64,000 bases of DNA from NCBI GenBank assembly GCA_039030335.1, contig JBCCEJ010000019.1:9546-73545 (forward strand), given 5' to 3'. Below are positions 1-8,089 of this stretch, piece by piece. This DNA comes from JBCCEJ01 sp039030335. Its GTDB lineage: Bacteria; Pseudomonadota; Gammaproteobacteria; HK1. The notes under the pieces were generated by a model. It had not been told where the DNA came from. It was given only the letters and a program-made list of their open reading frames with translations, and did no database searches. Numbering within the stretch: position 1 is the stretch's first letter; every line of letters begins with the position of its first letter. The position numbers and the translations under genes are program-made.

Positions 1-812
1 ACCGTCACTTCCTGCAAGGTCACCCGGCGGGCATCGAAGCCGCCGTCGTTGTCCTGCAAACCGATGTGCATGATGACACCGCCGGGGCGAACGGCCTCAG
101 AGGCGCTAGCGCGTGTCACCGCGGAGCCAACCGCGTCCACGACGATCGGGTAATAACCCGGGGCCGGCGGCTCGGCGATCGGGTCGAACGGATGACAGGC
201 GCCGGTGGTGCGGGCCGTTTCACGTCTCAGCGCGTTCGTTTCGGCGAGGTCGACGCGCGCTGCACCGTGGTACGCGAGCGCCAGCGCCGCGAACAGTCCG
301 ACCGCGCCGCCACCGTAAACCAGACACTGACATTCCGCGATCGGACGCGCACTCACCTTGCTGGCCAGATTGACGGCGTGAACCGAGGTGGCGGCCGGTT
401 CGGTCAGCGCGGCGTGGGCGGCGTCCATACCTGCCGGGATTTCGATCAGATTCCGTGCCGGAATGGCGACGAAGTCGGCGAACGCGCCGGCCCGGTACAT
501 GCCGATCAGGTCGCGCGTAGCGCACAGGTTCGACCGGCCGCCCAGGCAATCATCACATTCACCGCAGGTGATCAGCGGATTCAGCACCGCACGCATACCA
601 CGGTGCGCACCCTCCACCACCGTACCGGCCGCTTCGTGACCGAGGATGAGCGGCGGCACCCGGCGCTCATCGTGACCGTGGTAGGCGTGCATGTCGGACC
701 CGCAGATCCCAACGGCTTCGACCGCCACCACCACGTCGTCGTTGGTGGCAGAAGGTTCCGGCTGTTCGAGTATTTCGACGCGCTCGGTACCGGTGTAAAC
801 CAACGCTTTCAT
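1..812 (-). CDS. Zinc-dependent alcohol dehydrogenase (MDR family), 3' end cut by window
   Basis: About 270 N-terminal residues are present; the C-terminus lies left of base 1. The start ATG is at 812. Seen: catalytic-zinc motif GICGSDMH (Cys37), GHEAAG (residues 58-62), the four structural-zinc cysteines of CGECDDCLGGRSNLC (residues 83-97), and a Rossmann stretch YGGGAVGLFAALAL. These define a medium-chain NAD(P)-dependent polyol or alcohol dehydrogenase. Its start overlaps the stop of the upstream SDR gene by four bases (ATGA), so the two are translationally coupled. With the histidinol-dehydrogenase-like gene it forms a three-dehydrogenase operon that probably oxidises a small polyol or sulfonated diol (inference). 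Exact substrate unknown. Confidence 0.9.
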   Translation of the reverse strand, partial: MKALVYTGTERVEILEQPEPSATNDDVVVAVEAVGICGSDMHAYHGHDERRVPPLILGHEAAGTVVEGAHRGMRAVLNPLITCGECDDCLGGRSNLCATRDLIGMYRAGAFADFVAIPARNLIEIPAGMDAAHAALTEPAATSVHAVNLASKVSARPIAECQCLVYGGGAVGLFAALALAYHGAARVDLAETNALRRETARTTGACHPFDPIAEPPAPGYYPIVVDAVGSAVTRASASEAVRPGGVIMHIGLQDNDGGFDARRVTLQEVT

Positions 813-1573
813 CGTGCCGTGAAACCTCCATCCACATACAGGATCTGGCCGGTGACATAGCGGCTTGCCGGCGACGCCAGGAACAGTAGCGGTCCGGCCA
901 GGTCCTCCATCTCGCCGTTGCGACCTACCACGGTCTGACCGGCCGCCCAGTCGGCCATGTCCGGGTTATCGAACACGGGCGCGGTCAACGCGGTCGGGAA
1001 GAAGCCTGGCGCCAGCGCATTGCACATGATGCCATCGCCCGACCACGCCTCGGCCATCGCGCGGGTCAACTGCGCAACGCCGCCTTTGGAGGCACCGTAG
1101 GCCAGACCGTTCGGGAAGGCCCGGCCAGACTGTAGCGAGGCGATGTTGATGATGCGGCCAAAGCCGGCGCCGCGCATGCCCGGAACCAGTTCACGAGCCA
1201 CAAAGAACGGGGCGGCAAGATTCAGGTCGACCGTGGTCGCCCAGCTCTCACGAGTCACTTCGTCTACCGGCTGGCGCAGATTGACGCCGGCCGCGTTGAC
1301 CAGAATCGTGGGGGCACCAAATGGCGTTGCCAGTGCCTTGGCAAACCCCGGAGGCAAGTCCGGTGCGGCCAGGTCAACAGCAAAGTAGTCGGCGGTTCCG
1401 CCTGCCTCCCGCAATGATCTGGCCGCGGCCGCGAGCTCAGACTCGCGGCGTGCCACCAGCATGACCCGTGCGCCGGCGTCGGCCAGAAACCCGGCCAGCG
1501 CCCGTCCGATCCCGGAACTGGCTCCGGTGACGACCGCAACCTGGCCGGCAACGTCGAACCGTGCCGCGCTCAC
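809..1573 (-). CDS. Short-chain dehydrogenase/reductase (SDR)
   Basis: 254 residues, the usual length of a classical SDR. Seen: cofactor motif TGASSGIG near residue 17, the NAAG element, catalytic Ser in INIASLQSG, and YGASKGG carrying the Tyr and Lys. The start is a GTG whose GTGA overlaps the TGA of the upstream histidinol-dehydrogenase-like gene, and its own stop overlaps the next start, so it is the middle gene of a tightly coupled trio. Likely an NAD(P)-dependent hydroxyl oxidoreductase; a role as a 2-dehydrogenase or epimerising partner of the HpsN-like enzyme is inference from context. Confidence 0.88.
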   Translation of the reverse strand: MSAARFDVAGQVAVVTGASSGIGRALAGFLADAGARVMLVARRESELAAAARSLREAGGTADYFAVDLAAPDLPPGFAKALATPFGAPTILVNAAGVNLRQPVDEVTRESWATTVDLNLAAPFFVARELVPGMRGAGFGRIINIASLQSGRAFPNGLAYGASKGGVAQLTRAMAEAWSGDGIMCNALAPGFFPTALTAPVFDNPDMADWAAGQTVVGRNGEMEDLAGPLLFLASPASRYVTGQILYVDGGFTAR

Positions 1574-2865
1574 GGCTTCAGCTGGAACGTTTCGTCAGGG
1601 AAATACTTGCCGAGGCGATCGTCTCCGGCGTAGGCATGGCCTTCCATCCCTTCGGCCCGTGAGATGCGCGCGCTGGCCGCTCCAACCGCACGGTTGGCCT
1701 CACGCGTCATGCGCTGCCAGGTCACCGTCTTGATGAACTTCGCGACGCTCAAACCCCCGGTGTAGCGGGCGGCGCCCTTGGTCGGAAGAATGTGGTTCGG
1801 CCCGGATGCCTTGTCACCGTAAGTCACATTGGTCTCCTCGCCGAGGAACAGCGAGCCGTAGTTGGTGAGGTTGGCGAGCCACCAGTCGAGATCGCCCGCA
1901 TGCACTTCGAGGTGCTCCGGCGCGTACTCATCGCTGACTGCCACGGCTTCTTCGCGCGTTTCGGCCAGCACCACTTCACCGTAGTCGCGCCAGGCTGACT
2001 CGGCTGCGGTTCGATTCGGCTCTCCGAGCCGCTCGATGTAGAACGGTACGCGCGCCAATACGTGGTCGGCCAGTTCGCGCGACGTCGTTACGAGCCATGC
2101 GGGCGAATCCGGGCCGTGCTCCGCCTGTCCGACCAGATCGCTCGCCACGATCTCCGGGTCGGCCGTACCGTCCGCGATTATGGCGATCTCTGTCGGGCCG
2201 GCGAACATGTCGATCCCCACCCGGCCGAACAGGATGCGCTTGGCCTCAGCCACGAAGCGATTGCCCGGTCCGACCAGAATATCGGCCGGCGCATTGCCGA
2301 ACAGCCCGAACGCCATCGCGGCGACACCCTGCACGCCACCGAGGGAGAGGATCACGTCGGCACCAGCCATATCGGCGGTGTACAGAATAGCGGGATGAAT
2401 ACCACCACCGCGGTGTGGCGGCGAACAGGCGACGACCCGCTTGACGCCCGCGACCCGCGCCGTCGTCACGCTCATGACCGCTGAGGCGATGTGCGCGTAG
2501 CGGCCGCCGGGGATGTAGCAGCCGGCCGTGTTGACGGGGATCAAACGCTGGCCCGCGGTTACGCCCGGGTGCAGCTCAGTCTGGAATTCACGCATGCTCG
2601 CGAGCTGCGCTTCGGCAAATGTCTTGACCTGCTCATACGAGAACCGGATATCGTCCTTGGTCTGCTGGTTCAGTGACGCGCCAGCCGTTTCGATCTGCTC
2701 CCGCGTCACGACGATCTCATCAGTCCAGCCGTCGAGATCGGATGCGTATTGGCGCGCTGCAGTCTCGCCGCCGGCCTCGATGTCGGCCAGCATCCGCATC
2801 ACGGTCGCCCGTGTATCGTCCTCGCCGGTAGCGGGCGATCGTTCAGCTTTCTTGAGGTATTGCAT
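1570..2865 (-). CDS. Histidinol dehydrogenase family protein, possibly sulfopropanediol 3-dehydrogenase (HpsN-like)
   Basis: 431 residues from ATG 2865; a TTG directly precedes it. Family hallmarks are intact: LVGQAEHGP (Gln and His zinc ligands), DEYAPEHLEV (the catalytic Glu-His pair), GDKASGPNHILPT, and a C-terminal GMEGHAYAGDDRL with the last zinc-binding His. Such enzymes oxidise an alcohol through an aldehyde to an acid with two NAD+. No other his gene is near, while an SDR and a zinc alcohol dehydrogenase follow with overlapping ends. That context fits the HpsN type, which turns (R)-2,3-dihydroxypropane-1-sulfonate into sulfolactate, rather than histidine synthesis. The substrate assignment is inference. 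Confidence 0.85.
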   Translation of the reverse strand: MQYLKKAERSPATGEDDTRATVMRMLADIEAGGETAARQYASDLDGWTDEIVVTREQIETAGASLNQQTKDDIRFSYEQVKTFAEAQLASMREFQTELHPGVTAGQRLIPVNTAGCYIPGGRYAHIASAVMSVTTARVAGVKRVVACSPPHRGGGIHPAILYTADMAGADVILSLGGVQGVAAMAFGLFGNAPADILVGPGNRFVAEAKRILFGRVGIDMFAGPTEIAIIADGTADPEIVASDLVGQAEHGPDSPAWLVTTSRELADHVLARVPFYIERLGEPNRTAAESAWRDYGEVVLAETREEAVAVSDEYAPEHLEVHAGDLDWWLANLTNYGSLFLGEETNVTYGDKASGPNHILPTKGAARYTGGLSVAKFIKTVTWQRMTREANRAVGAASARISRAEGMEGHAYAGDDRLGKYFPDETFQLKP

Positions 2866-2995
2866 CAAAAGTTCCCGTGCGCCCGATGCGGCCGGACGCG
2901 TAAGCAGGTTATGTGGTGTTTGAAGTGTCGTCTAAGCGTGCGTGCGGCCGGGCCTGTCGGCACACCCGCGTCGGACACGCCGCCAGCGGATACGT

Positions 2996-3988
2996 TCAGT
3001 CAAAACGAACCACGTCCGTAGGCTCCTGGCCAGCCAGGAAACGTTCCAGATTAGTGAGGAAAAGCGTGTCGCCGCGCGGTCTGGTCCCCGAACCGGCGTT
3101 CGAAGTGTGCGCGGTGACCGTGACGCGCGGATGTTGCCACATGGGGCTGTCCGACGGTAAGGGTTCCGTCGCGAAGACATCCAGGACAGCGCGCGCCGGC
3201 TGCCCGCGATCCAGCCCTGCGAGCAGGGCCTGTTCATCTACCAGCGCACCCCGCGCAACGTTGATGAGTACCGCGGTGTCACGGCAGGCCTCGATGAACG
3301 CTGCATTGACCATCCCTTCGGTCGCGGCCGTGGCCGGGCACGCCAACACGATGAAGTCGGCCTCCGGAAGCCGCGAGAGAATCTGCTCCTGACCGATGGC
3401 CTCATCGGTGAATTCGTCTGCACGCGGCGAATGCCGCGCAACGATCGTATGACAGTCGAACGCCTTGGCGCGCTTCGCGACGTTCCGCCCGATGTGGCCG
3501 TAGCCAACGATCAACCACGTTGAGCGCCACAGCTCGCCGAACCGGTGCGCGCGCCATTCGCCGGCCGCCTGCGCGTCACGCCGGGTTTTCAGGTCCTGCA
3601 CGTGTTCCAGCGCGTAGGCGAGTACGTATTCGGCGATCGGAATGGATTGGGCGCTGCTCTTGCTGAAACGAATGCCGCGTTCGACCAGCGGCGCGTATCC
3701 CGGGTGATCGAGTCCGGCGTTGGCTGACTGCACCCACTCGATGCTCGGCAATCCGGCAACCAGCGAAGAGATGGCGTGCTGCGTCTCGCCGCCGAGCGCA
3801 TCGCCGCTGAACCAGGCCACGCGCGGTTGGATGGCCCCGGGTTCTACCGGCGCACCGTCCAGTTCCAGCCCGGTCTCGGGATTCCAGCGCACGAGTTGCA
3901 CGGCGGTGTCGAAACGCGCGCGAACCGCGGTTTCGATGCGGTCGGCAGCCTTGTAATGACACAGAACCTGCACCGGGACTGCACTCAT
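2996..3988 (-). CDS. D-isomer-specific 2-hydroxyacid dehydrogenase
   Basis: 330 residues. NAD-binding motif VGYGHIGRNVAKRAKAF lies mid-protein; the catalytic set is present as Arg in NVARGALVDE, Glu in FATEPLP, and His in VTAHTSNAG. The start ATG has AGGAG eight bases upstream. It reads in the same direction as the HpsN-like trio but is separated from it by about 130 bases, so co-transcription is possible, not certain. The family reduces 2-oxoacids or oxidises D-2-hydroxyacids. If the trio makes sulfolactate, this enzyme could act on it; that is speculation. It is divergent from the selenoprotein gene. Confidence 0.88.
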   Translation of the reverse strand: MSAVPVQVLCHYKAADRIETAVRARFDTAVQLVRWNPETGLELDGAPVEPGAIQPRVAWFSGDALGGETQHAISSLVAGLPSIEWVQSANAGLDHPGYAPLVERGIRFSKSSAQSIPIAEYVLAYALEHVQDLKTRRDAQAAGEWRAHRFGELWRSTWLIVGYGHIGRNVAKRAKAFDCHTIVARHSPRADEFTDEAIGQEQILSRLPEADFIVLACPATAATEGMVNAAFIEACRDTAVLINVARGALVDEQALLAGLDRGQPARAVLDVFATEPLPSDSPMWQHPRVTVTAHTSNAGSGTRPRGDTLFLTNLERFLAGQEPTDVVRFD

Positions 3989-4151
3989 ATTTGATACTCC
4001 TGTTCAGTTCGCCGGCAACGCCGTTGCCAGTCCGCGCTGGGTAGCATTATGCGGGCGCACCGGAATCTGACCCACCCGGGCCGCCTTGCGCCCTGGCGTG
4101 ATCCCGTCGAAACTGCACAACGCATTGACCCAATCACGAATGAGGTGATGA

Positions 4152-5093
4152 ATGAGCGAGGTGATCGACGACCTCGAGTTCGCCGCCGAGCACGACCGGC
4201 CGATACCGTATGTGCATCGCATCTCCACGTACTATCAGACCCTTGGCTACGGCAAGCCGTACCGTTGGGCGCAGTATGCGGAGGTGCCCTTCACGGCACT
4301 TGGCAAACCGTTGGCGGAGTCGCGCGTCTCACTGGTGACCACCGCCGCGCCCTATCAGCCCGGCAAAGGCGATCAGGGTCCGGGGGCACCTTACAACGCC
4401 GCGGCGAAGTTCTATCGCGTATACACCGATGGTACTAACGTCGACCCGGACCTGCGTGTATCGCACATAGGAATCGATCGGAAACACACGACCGCTGAAG
4501 ACATGAACACGTGGTTTCCGCTCCGCCAGCTGCGGCGGCTGGCCTCGGAGGGCCGGATCGGTGGTATCGCCGAGCGCTTTATCGGCCTGCCGACCAACCG
4601 CTCGCAGCGCACCACCATCGATCAGGACTGCCGCGAGTTGCTGGAACGCGTTAGGGAAGACGGTTCCGACGTCGCGATCATCGTCGCTAACTGACCGGTG
4701 TGTCACCAGACCGTGAGTCTGGCTGCACGTCATCTGGAAGCGAATGGAATACCGACGCTGATCATGGGCTGCGCAAAAGACATCGTCGAACAGGTGGGTG
4801 TCCCGCGTTTCCTGTTCAGCGACTTTCCGCTCGGCAACGCCGCGGGCCGCCCCAACGATGAACCCTCGCAGGCGTTCACGATGGAGCTCGGGCTCGACGT
4901 GCTCGAAAGTGCGATGGGGCCGCGCACGACGGTGCAGTCGCCGCTGCGCTGGCACGCTGACGCGGCGTGGAAGCTCGACTTCAGCAATGTCGAGCAGATG
5001 AGCGAAGCGGAAATTGCCGAACGCCGCCGGGCCTTCGACGAGATCAAATCCGTCGCCCGCGACCAACGCGCCGCGGCCGGATTGAAGACCTGA
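4152..5093 (+). CDS. GrdB/PrdB-like selenoprotein (glycine/betaine/D-proline reductase selenoprotein B family), UGA at 4692 read as Sec
   Basis: Two same-frame open segments (4152-4691 and 4695-5093) are separated only by TGA at 4692-4694. Read through, they give 313 residues with Sec181 in N-U-P-V-C-H-Q, a UxxC redox motif with Cys184. Cysteine homologues of this family, as I recall them, carry CPVCHQ at the same place. Flanks fit the family: DMNTWFPLRQLRRLASEGRI and IGGIAERF before it, and GIPTLIMG and PRFLFSDFPLGNAAG after it. No break in coding character occurs across the UGA, and a SECIS-like hairpin follows it. GAGGTG lies six bases before ATG 4152. A CaiB-type CoA transferase starts 16 bases downstream. 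The partners GrdA/GrdC/PrdA and the sel genes are not in the window. Likely a dithiol/selenol reductase in the cytosol; the substrate is unknown. Confidence 0.88.
4692..4728 (+). promoter_or_regulatory. Sec-encoding UGA and putative bacterial SECIS element
   Basis: The UGA is 4692-4694. Eleven bases later a perfect six-pair stem forms (CCAGAC at 4706-4711, GTCTGG at 4717-4722) around the five-base loop CGTGA, 17 bases after the UGA. A G is the second loop base. A lower helix is possible (4698-4701 with 4725-4728, one G-U pair). UGA-to-loop spacing, short apical loop and a G in the first two loop positions match the published bacterial SECIS consensus. SelB binding is inferred. Confidence 0.75.
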
Positions 5094-5109
5094 GGAGTCC
5101 CGCAAGACC

Positions 5110-6318
5110 ATGCAAACTGGTGGCCACCGGCCGTTAGACGGCATACGGGTGCTCGATGTGGGCACTCTGATCGCAGGCCCGTTCGCCGCGACCATGCTGG
5201 GCGACTTCGGCGCCGAAGTCATCAAAGTCGAGCAGCCGGGCACCGGCGATGCACTGCGGGGTACGCCGGTCGACGGTGAGGCGAACCGGTCGCCGAACTG
5301 GCTGATCGAGGGTCGCAACAAGAAGTCGGTCACGGCCAATATGCGGGTGCCTGAAGGGCAGGACCTGGTGCGCGAACTGGTCGCGCGGGCGGACATCATG
5401 GTCGAGAACTTCACGCCCGGTACGCTCGAGCGCTGGAATCTCGGCTGGGAAGACGTGCACGCGCTGAATCCACGTCTCATCATGGTGCGCGTATCGGGCT
5501 ACGGGCAGGTCGGACCGTACGCCCGCCGGTCCGGTTATGACCGGATTGCACTCGGCTTCTCCGGTTACATGTACCCGACCGGTTTTCCGGATCGCTTCCC
5601 GGTCCGTCCGGCCTTCCCCACTGCGGACTACAACACCGGCACGTTCGCGGCACTGGCCGCCATGTTTGCGCTTTACGAACGCGACATGCACGGGGGCGAA
5701 GGGCAACTCATCGACCTGGCGCTCTACGAACCGACGTTCCGCATCACCGGCGATATGGTGCCCGAGTTCCTGCGCACGGGGGTCAACCGCGAGCGCATCG
5801 GCAACCGCAATCCGACCTTTTCGCCAGCCGGCACCTTCGAAACGCGCGACGGCCGCTACGTGCAGATCGCCGCCGGCGGCGACAAAGTGTTTCAGCGACT
5901 GGTCACCGCGATGGATATGCCGGAACTGGCCGACGACCCGCGCTACTCGGTCAGCCGCGAACGTATCGCGCGGGCAGATGAGTTGGAGGCGTTGCTGGCC
6001 GAATGGATTGCGGCGCGCGACTTCCGCGACATCGAAGACCGTCTGGTGTCGGCCAACGTCCCGTTCGGTGGCATCTACACCGCTGCCGACATCGCGGAAG
6101 ACCCACACTACGCAGCACGCGAGAACCTGATCACGGTCGCCGACGACACCCTGGGTGAAGTGACGATGCCTGGCGTGGTGCCGCCGCTTCGGGGCACACC
6201 CGGACGCGTCGAGTCAGCGGGCCCGCCACTCGGTGCGCACAACGACGAGATCTACACCGGGCTGCTTGGCAAGACGCGCGCGGAGCTCGAGGCACTGAAG
6301 GCCGCCGGCATCGTCTAG
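5110..6318 (+). CDS. CaiB/BaiF (family III) CoA transferase
   Basis: 402 residues, normal for the family. N-terminus LDGIRVLDVGTLIAGPFAA and GDFGAEVIKVEQPGTGD are typical. The catalytic Asp sits in TADYNTGTFAAL near residue 173. These enzymes move CoA between carboxylic acids via an aspartyl-CoA anhydride. It starts 16 bases after the selenoprotein stop, with GGAG in the gap, so the two are probably one operon; the reductase and CoA transferase may then work on the same acid. Its stop overlaps the stop of the convergent MFS gene. Confidence 0.92.
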   Translation: MQTGGHRPLDGIRVLDVGTLIAGPFAATMLGDFGAEVIKVEQPGTGDALRGTPVDGEANRSPNWLIEGRNKKSVTANMRVPEGQDLVRELVARADIMVENFTPGTLERWNLGWEDVHALNPRLIMVRVSGYGQVGPYARRSGYDRIALGFSGYMYPTGFPDRFPVRPAFPTADYNTGTFAALAAMFALYERDMHGGEGQLIDLALYEPTFRITGDMVPEFLRTGVNRERIGNRNPTFSPAGTFETRDGRYVQIAAGGDKVFQRLVTAMDMPELADDPRYSVSRERIARADELEALLAEWIAARDFRDIEDRLVSANVPFGGIYTAADIAEDPHYAARENLITVADDTLGEVTMPGVVPPLRGTPGRVESAGPPLGAHNDEIYTGLLGKTRAELEALKAAGIV

Positions 6319-7556
6319 CCGCGGCGCCGGCTGAACAGCCATCGCAAAATCACGGCACCGCATACCGCGTACCCGGCACACCATGCGCTCAGCGTGTCGA
6401 CGCGTACGCCGGCGTCGATAAACCACCCGAACACCGCTGGCGCGGCGGCACTCGAGATGACGGCCATACCGGCGACCAGGGCGCGGATCGAGCCGAGGTG
6501 ACGCACGCCGTAAAGTTCCGCCCACAGTGTGGAGACGACGGTCTGACCGGCGCCACCCGACATCCCCGCGAACGCCATGAACGCGACCACGGCAAGCTGA
6601 TGCTCGAACAGGGACAGCGACGCCGATGCGGCGGCGAGCGGCAGCAGGTAGTAACCGGCGACGCGCCGCGAACCGACCCGGTCGATGACGGTACCGGTAA
6701 CGATCGACGACGCCACCTGGCAGCCGGCATAGATGGCAAACCCGGCGGCGTAGAACTGGAGATCCCAGCCTTTCTCCTGTACCAGCAGAACCTGGTGGAA
6801 ATTGAGGCCCGTGATGATGAACGACGGGGCCAGCATCGCCACCATCGCAAAGAAAAAGCGCGGATCGCGCAACACCATGCGCCGGTTCCACTGCGGACTG
6901 TCGCCGGAACCGGCATCGCCCAAAGGCGTAGCGTTGGCACGAATTCGCGCCTCGAGCGCGGCGTGCCGCTCACCGTGACCTCGCAGCAACCAGAGCAACA
7001 CCGCCGGCATGACCACGACGACGGCTGTCGCGCTCCATTGCCAGGCATCCCGCCATGCCACCACGGATAACAACGCGACGGCGAGCGGCGGAAAGATCGC
7101 CTGTCCGGACGGAAACCCGAGCGCTGCGACGCTGACCGCCCGTCCGCGCGTTCCAGCGTCGAAGTAGCGCGCCATCGTCACGGTCGCGGCCTGACTCAAC
7201 AATCCCTGGCCGCAGATACGGAGCGCGAAGATCGCCAGCACCAGCGTCCACGCATTGGCAGTGCCCGACATCAGCCAGCAGGCACCGCCCATCGCCGCGA
7301 CCAGCACCACGACGTACACGCGAAGATCGACCCGGTCGATCAGGGCACCGATGAAGATGATCAGCGTACCGCTCGCAAGCGTCCCGAGGCCGTACAACTC
7401 GCCGAACTCGCCGTGCGAAAGATCGAACGCGGCCCGGATCGGCTCGCTGTACATCGCGATATAGAAGGTCTGTCCGAACGTCGAACAGAGCGCCAGCAGA
7501 AAGCCGACGGCCAGGAAGCGCACATTGGCGCGCAGGAATTGCAGGTAGGCCCTCAA
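6315..7556 (-). CDS. MFS transporter
   Basis: 413 residues with about twelve hydrophobic segments; signature loops include GALIDRVDLR after TM2 and VIDRVGSRRV in the second half. Inner-membrane secondary carrier of the NNP/OFA-like kind. The only start near the first membrane segment is a TTG at 7556, so the precise start is uncertain. Converges on the CoA-transferase gene with a four-base overlap of stop codons. Substrate unknown; an organic acid is plausible from context. Confidence 0.85.
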   Translation of the reverse strand: MRAYLQFLRANVRFLAVGFLLALCSTFGQTFYIAMYSEPIRAAFDLSHGEFGELYGLGTLASGTLIIFIGALIDRVDLRVYVVVLVAAMGGACWLMSGTANAWTLVLAIFALRICGQGLLSQAATVTMARYFDAGTRGRAVSVAALGFPSGQAIFPPLAVALLSVVAWRDAWQWSATAVVVVMPAVLLWLLRGHGERHAALEARIRANATPLGDAGSGDSPQWNRRMVLRDPRFFFAMVAMLAPSFIITGLNFHQVLLVQEKGWDLQFYAAGFAIYAGCQVASSIVTGTVIDRVGSRRVAGYYLLPLAAASASLSLFEHQLAVVAFMAFAGMSGGAGQTVVSTLWAELYGVRHLGSIRALVAGMAVISSAAAPAVFGWFIDAGVRVDTLSAWCAGYAVCGAVILRWLFSRRRG

Positions 7557-7595
7557 GGATCAAACAAACGCCGGGAGCCGGTGTGGAGCCAGAGA

Positions 7596-8039
7596 TTACT
7601 CCGGAAGCCGTACGATGGTCAGCCAGAATTCCTGGACCGACTGCACGATCTTGACGAACGCGTCGAGATCTACCGGCTTCGTCACGTAGCAGTTGGCGTT
7701 GAGACCATATGACTCAAGCACGTCGGTCTCGGCCGCGGACGTCGTGAGTACGACGACAGGAATTGTGTGCAAGTCGGCATCTGCCTTCATGGCTGCCAGC
7801 ACCTCACGGCCATCCTTGCGCGGCATATTGAGATCCAGCAATACCAGATCGGGCCGCTCGGCAGACTCGTAGGGCGGGCGCCGGAATAGATAATCCAGAG
7901 CCTCTACCCCGTCGCGGACATGATGGAGCGTGTTCGCGATCTTGCCGTCGTCGAGAGCCATGCGCGTGAGGCGTGCATCGGCATCGTTGTCCTCCGCCAA
8001 CAGGATTTCCGCGGGCCGGCCCCTGACCTGAGATGACAT
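7596..8039 (-). CDS. Rcp1-like single-domain response regulator
   Basis: 147 residues, a lone receiver domain. Seen: acidic pair AEDNDAD near the N-terminus, phosphoacceptor Asp in LVLLDLNMPRKDG, Thr/Ser in VVLTTSAAE, and Lys in CYVTKPVD. The LLDLNMPRKDG form and the long loop before it are typical of Rcp1 regulators paired with phytochrome-like kinases. It follows the sensor kinase gene by 50 bases and is most likely its phosphotransfer partner. It has no output domain. Confidence 0.9.
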   Translation of the reverse strand: MSSQVRGRPAEILLAEDNDADARLTRMALDDGKIANTLHHVRDGVEALDYLFRRPPYESAERPDLVLLDLNMPRKDGREVLAAMKADADLHTIPVVVLTTSAAETDVLESYGLNANCYVTKPVDLDAFVKIVQSVQEFWLTIVRLPE

Positions 8040-8089
8040 CAGCTTCGTGCTCCCTGCGCTGCAATTCCGACTGTCGCGCTCGACACGGG

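Noticed and set aside
1570..2865. Histidine biosynthesis hisD
   Set aside because: No other his gene is nearby and the partners are two alcohol-type dehydrogenases; not fully excluded without the whole genome.
4152..4694. Treating the TGA at 4692 as a nonsense mutation that makes a pseudogene
   Set aside because: The downstream part keeps the frame and family sequence, the UGA falls exactly at the redox motif, and a suitable hairpin follows.
4329..5483. A 384-residue minus-strand frame opposite the selenoprotein and CoA transferase
   Set aside because: Antisense shadow without domains; its openness reflects GC-rich codon bias.
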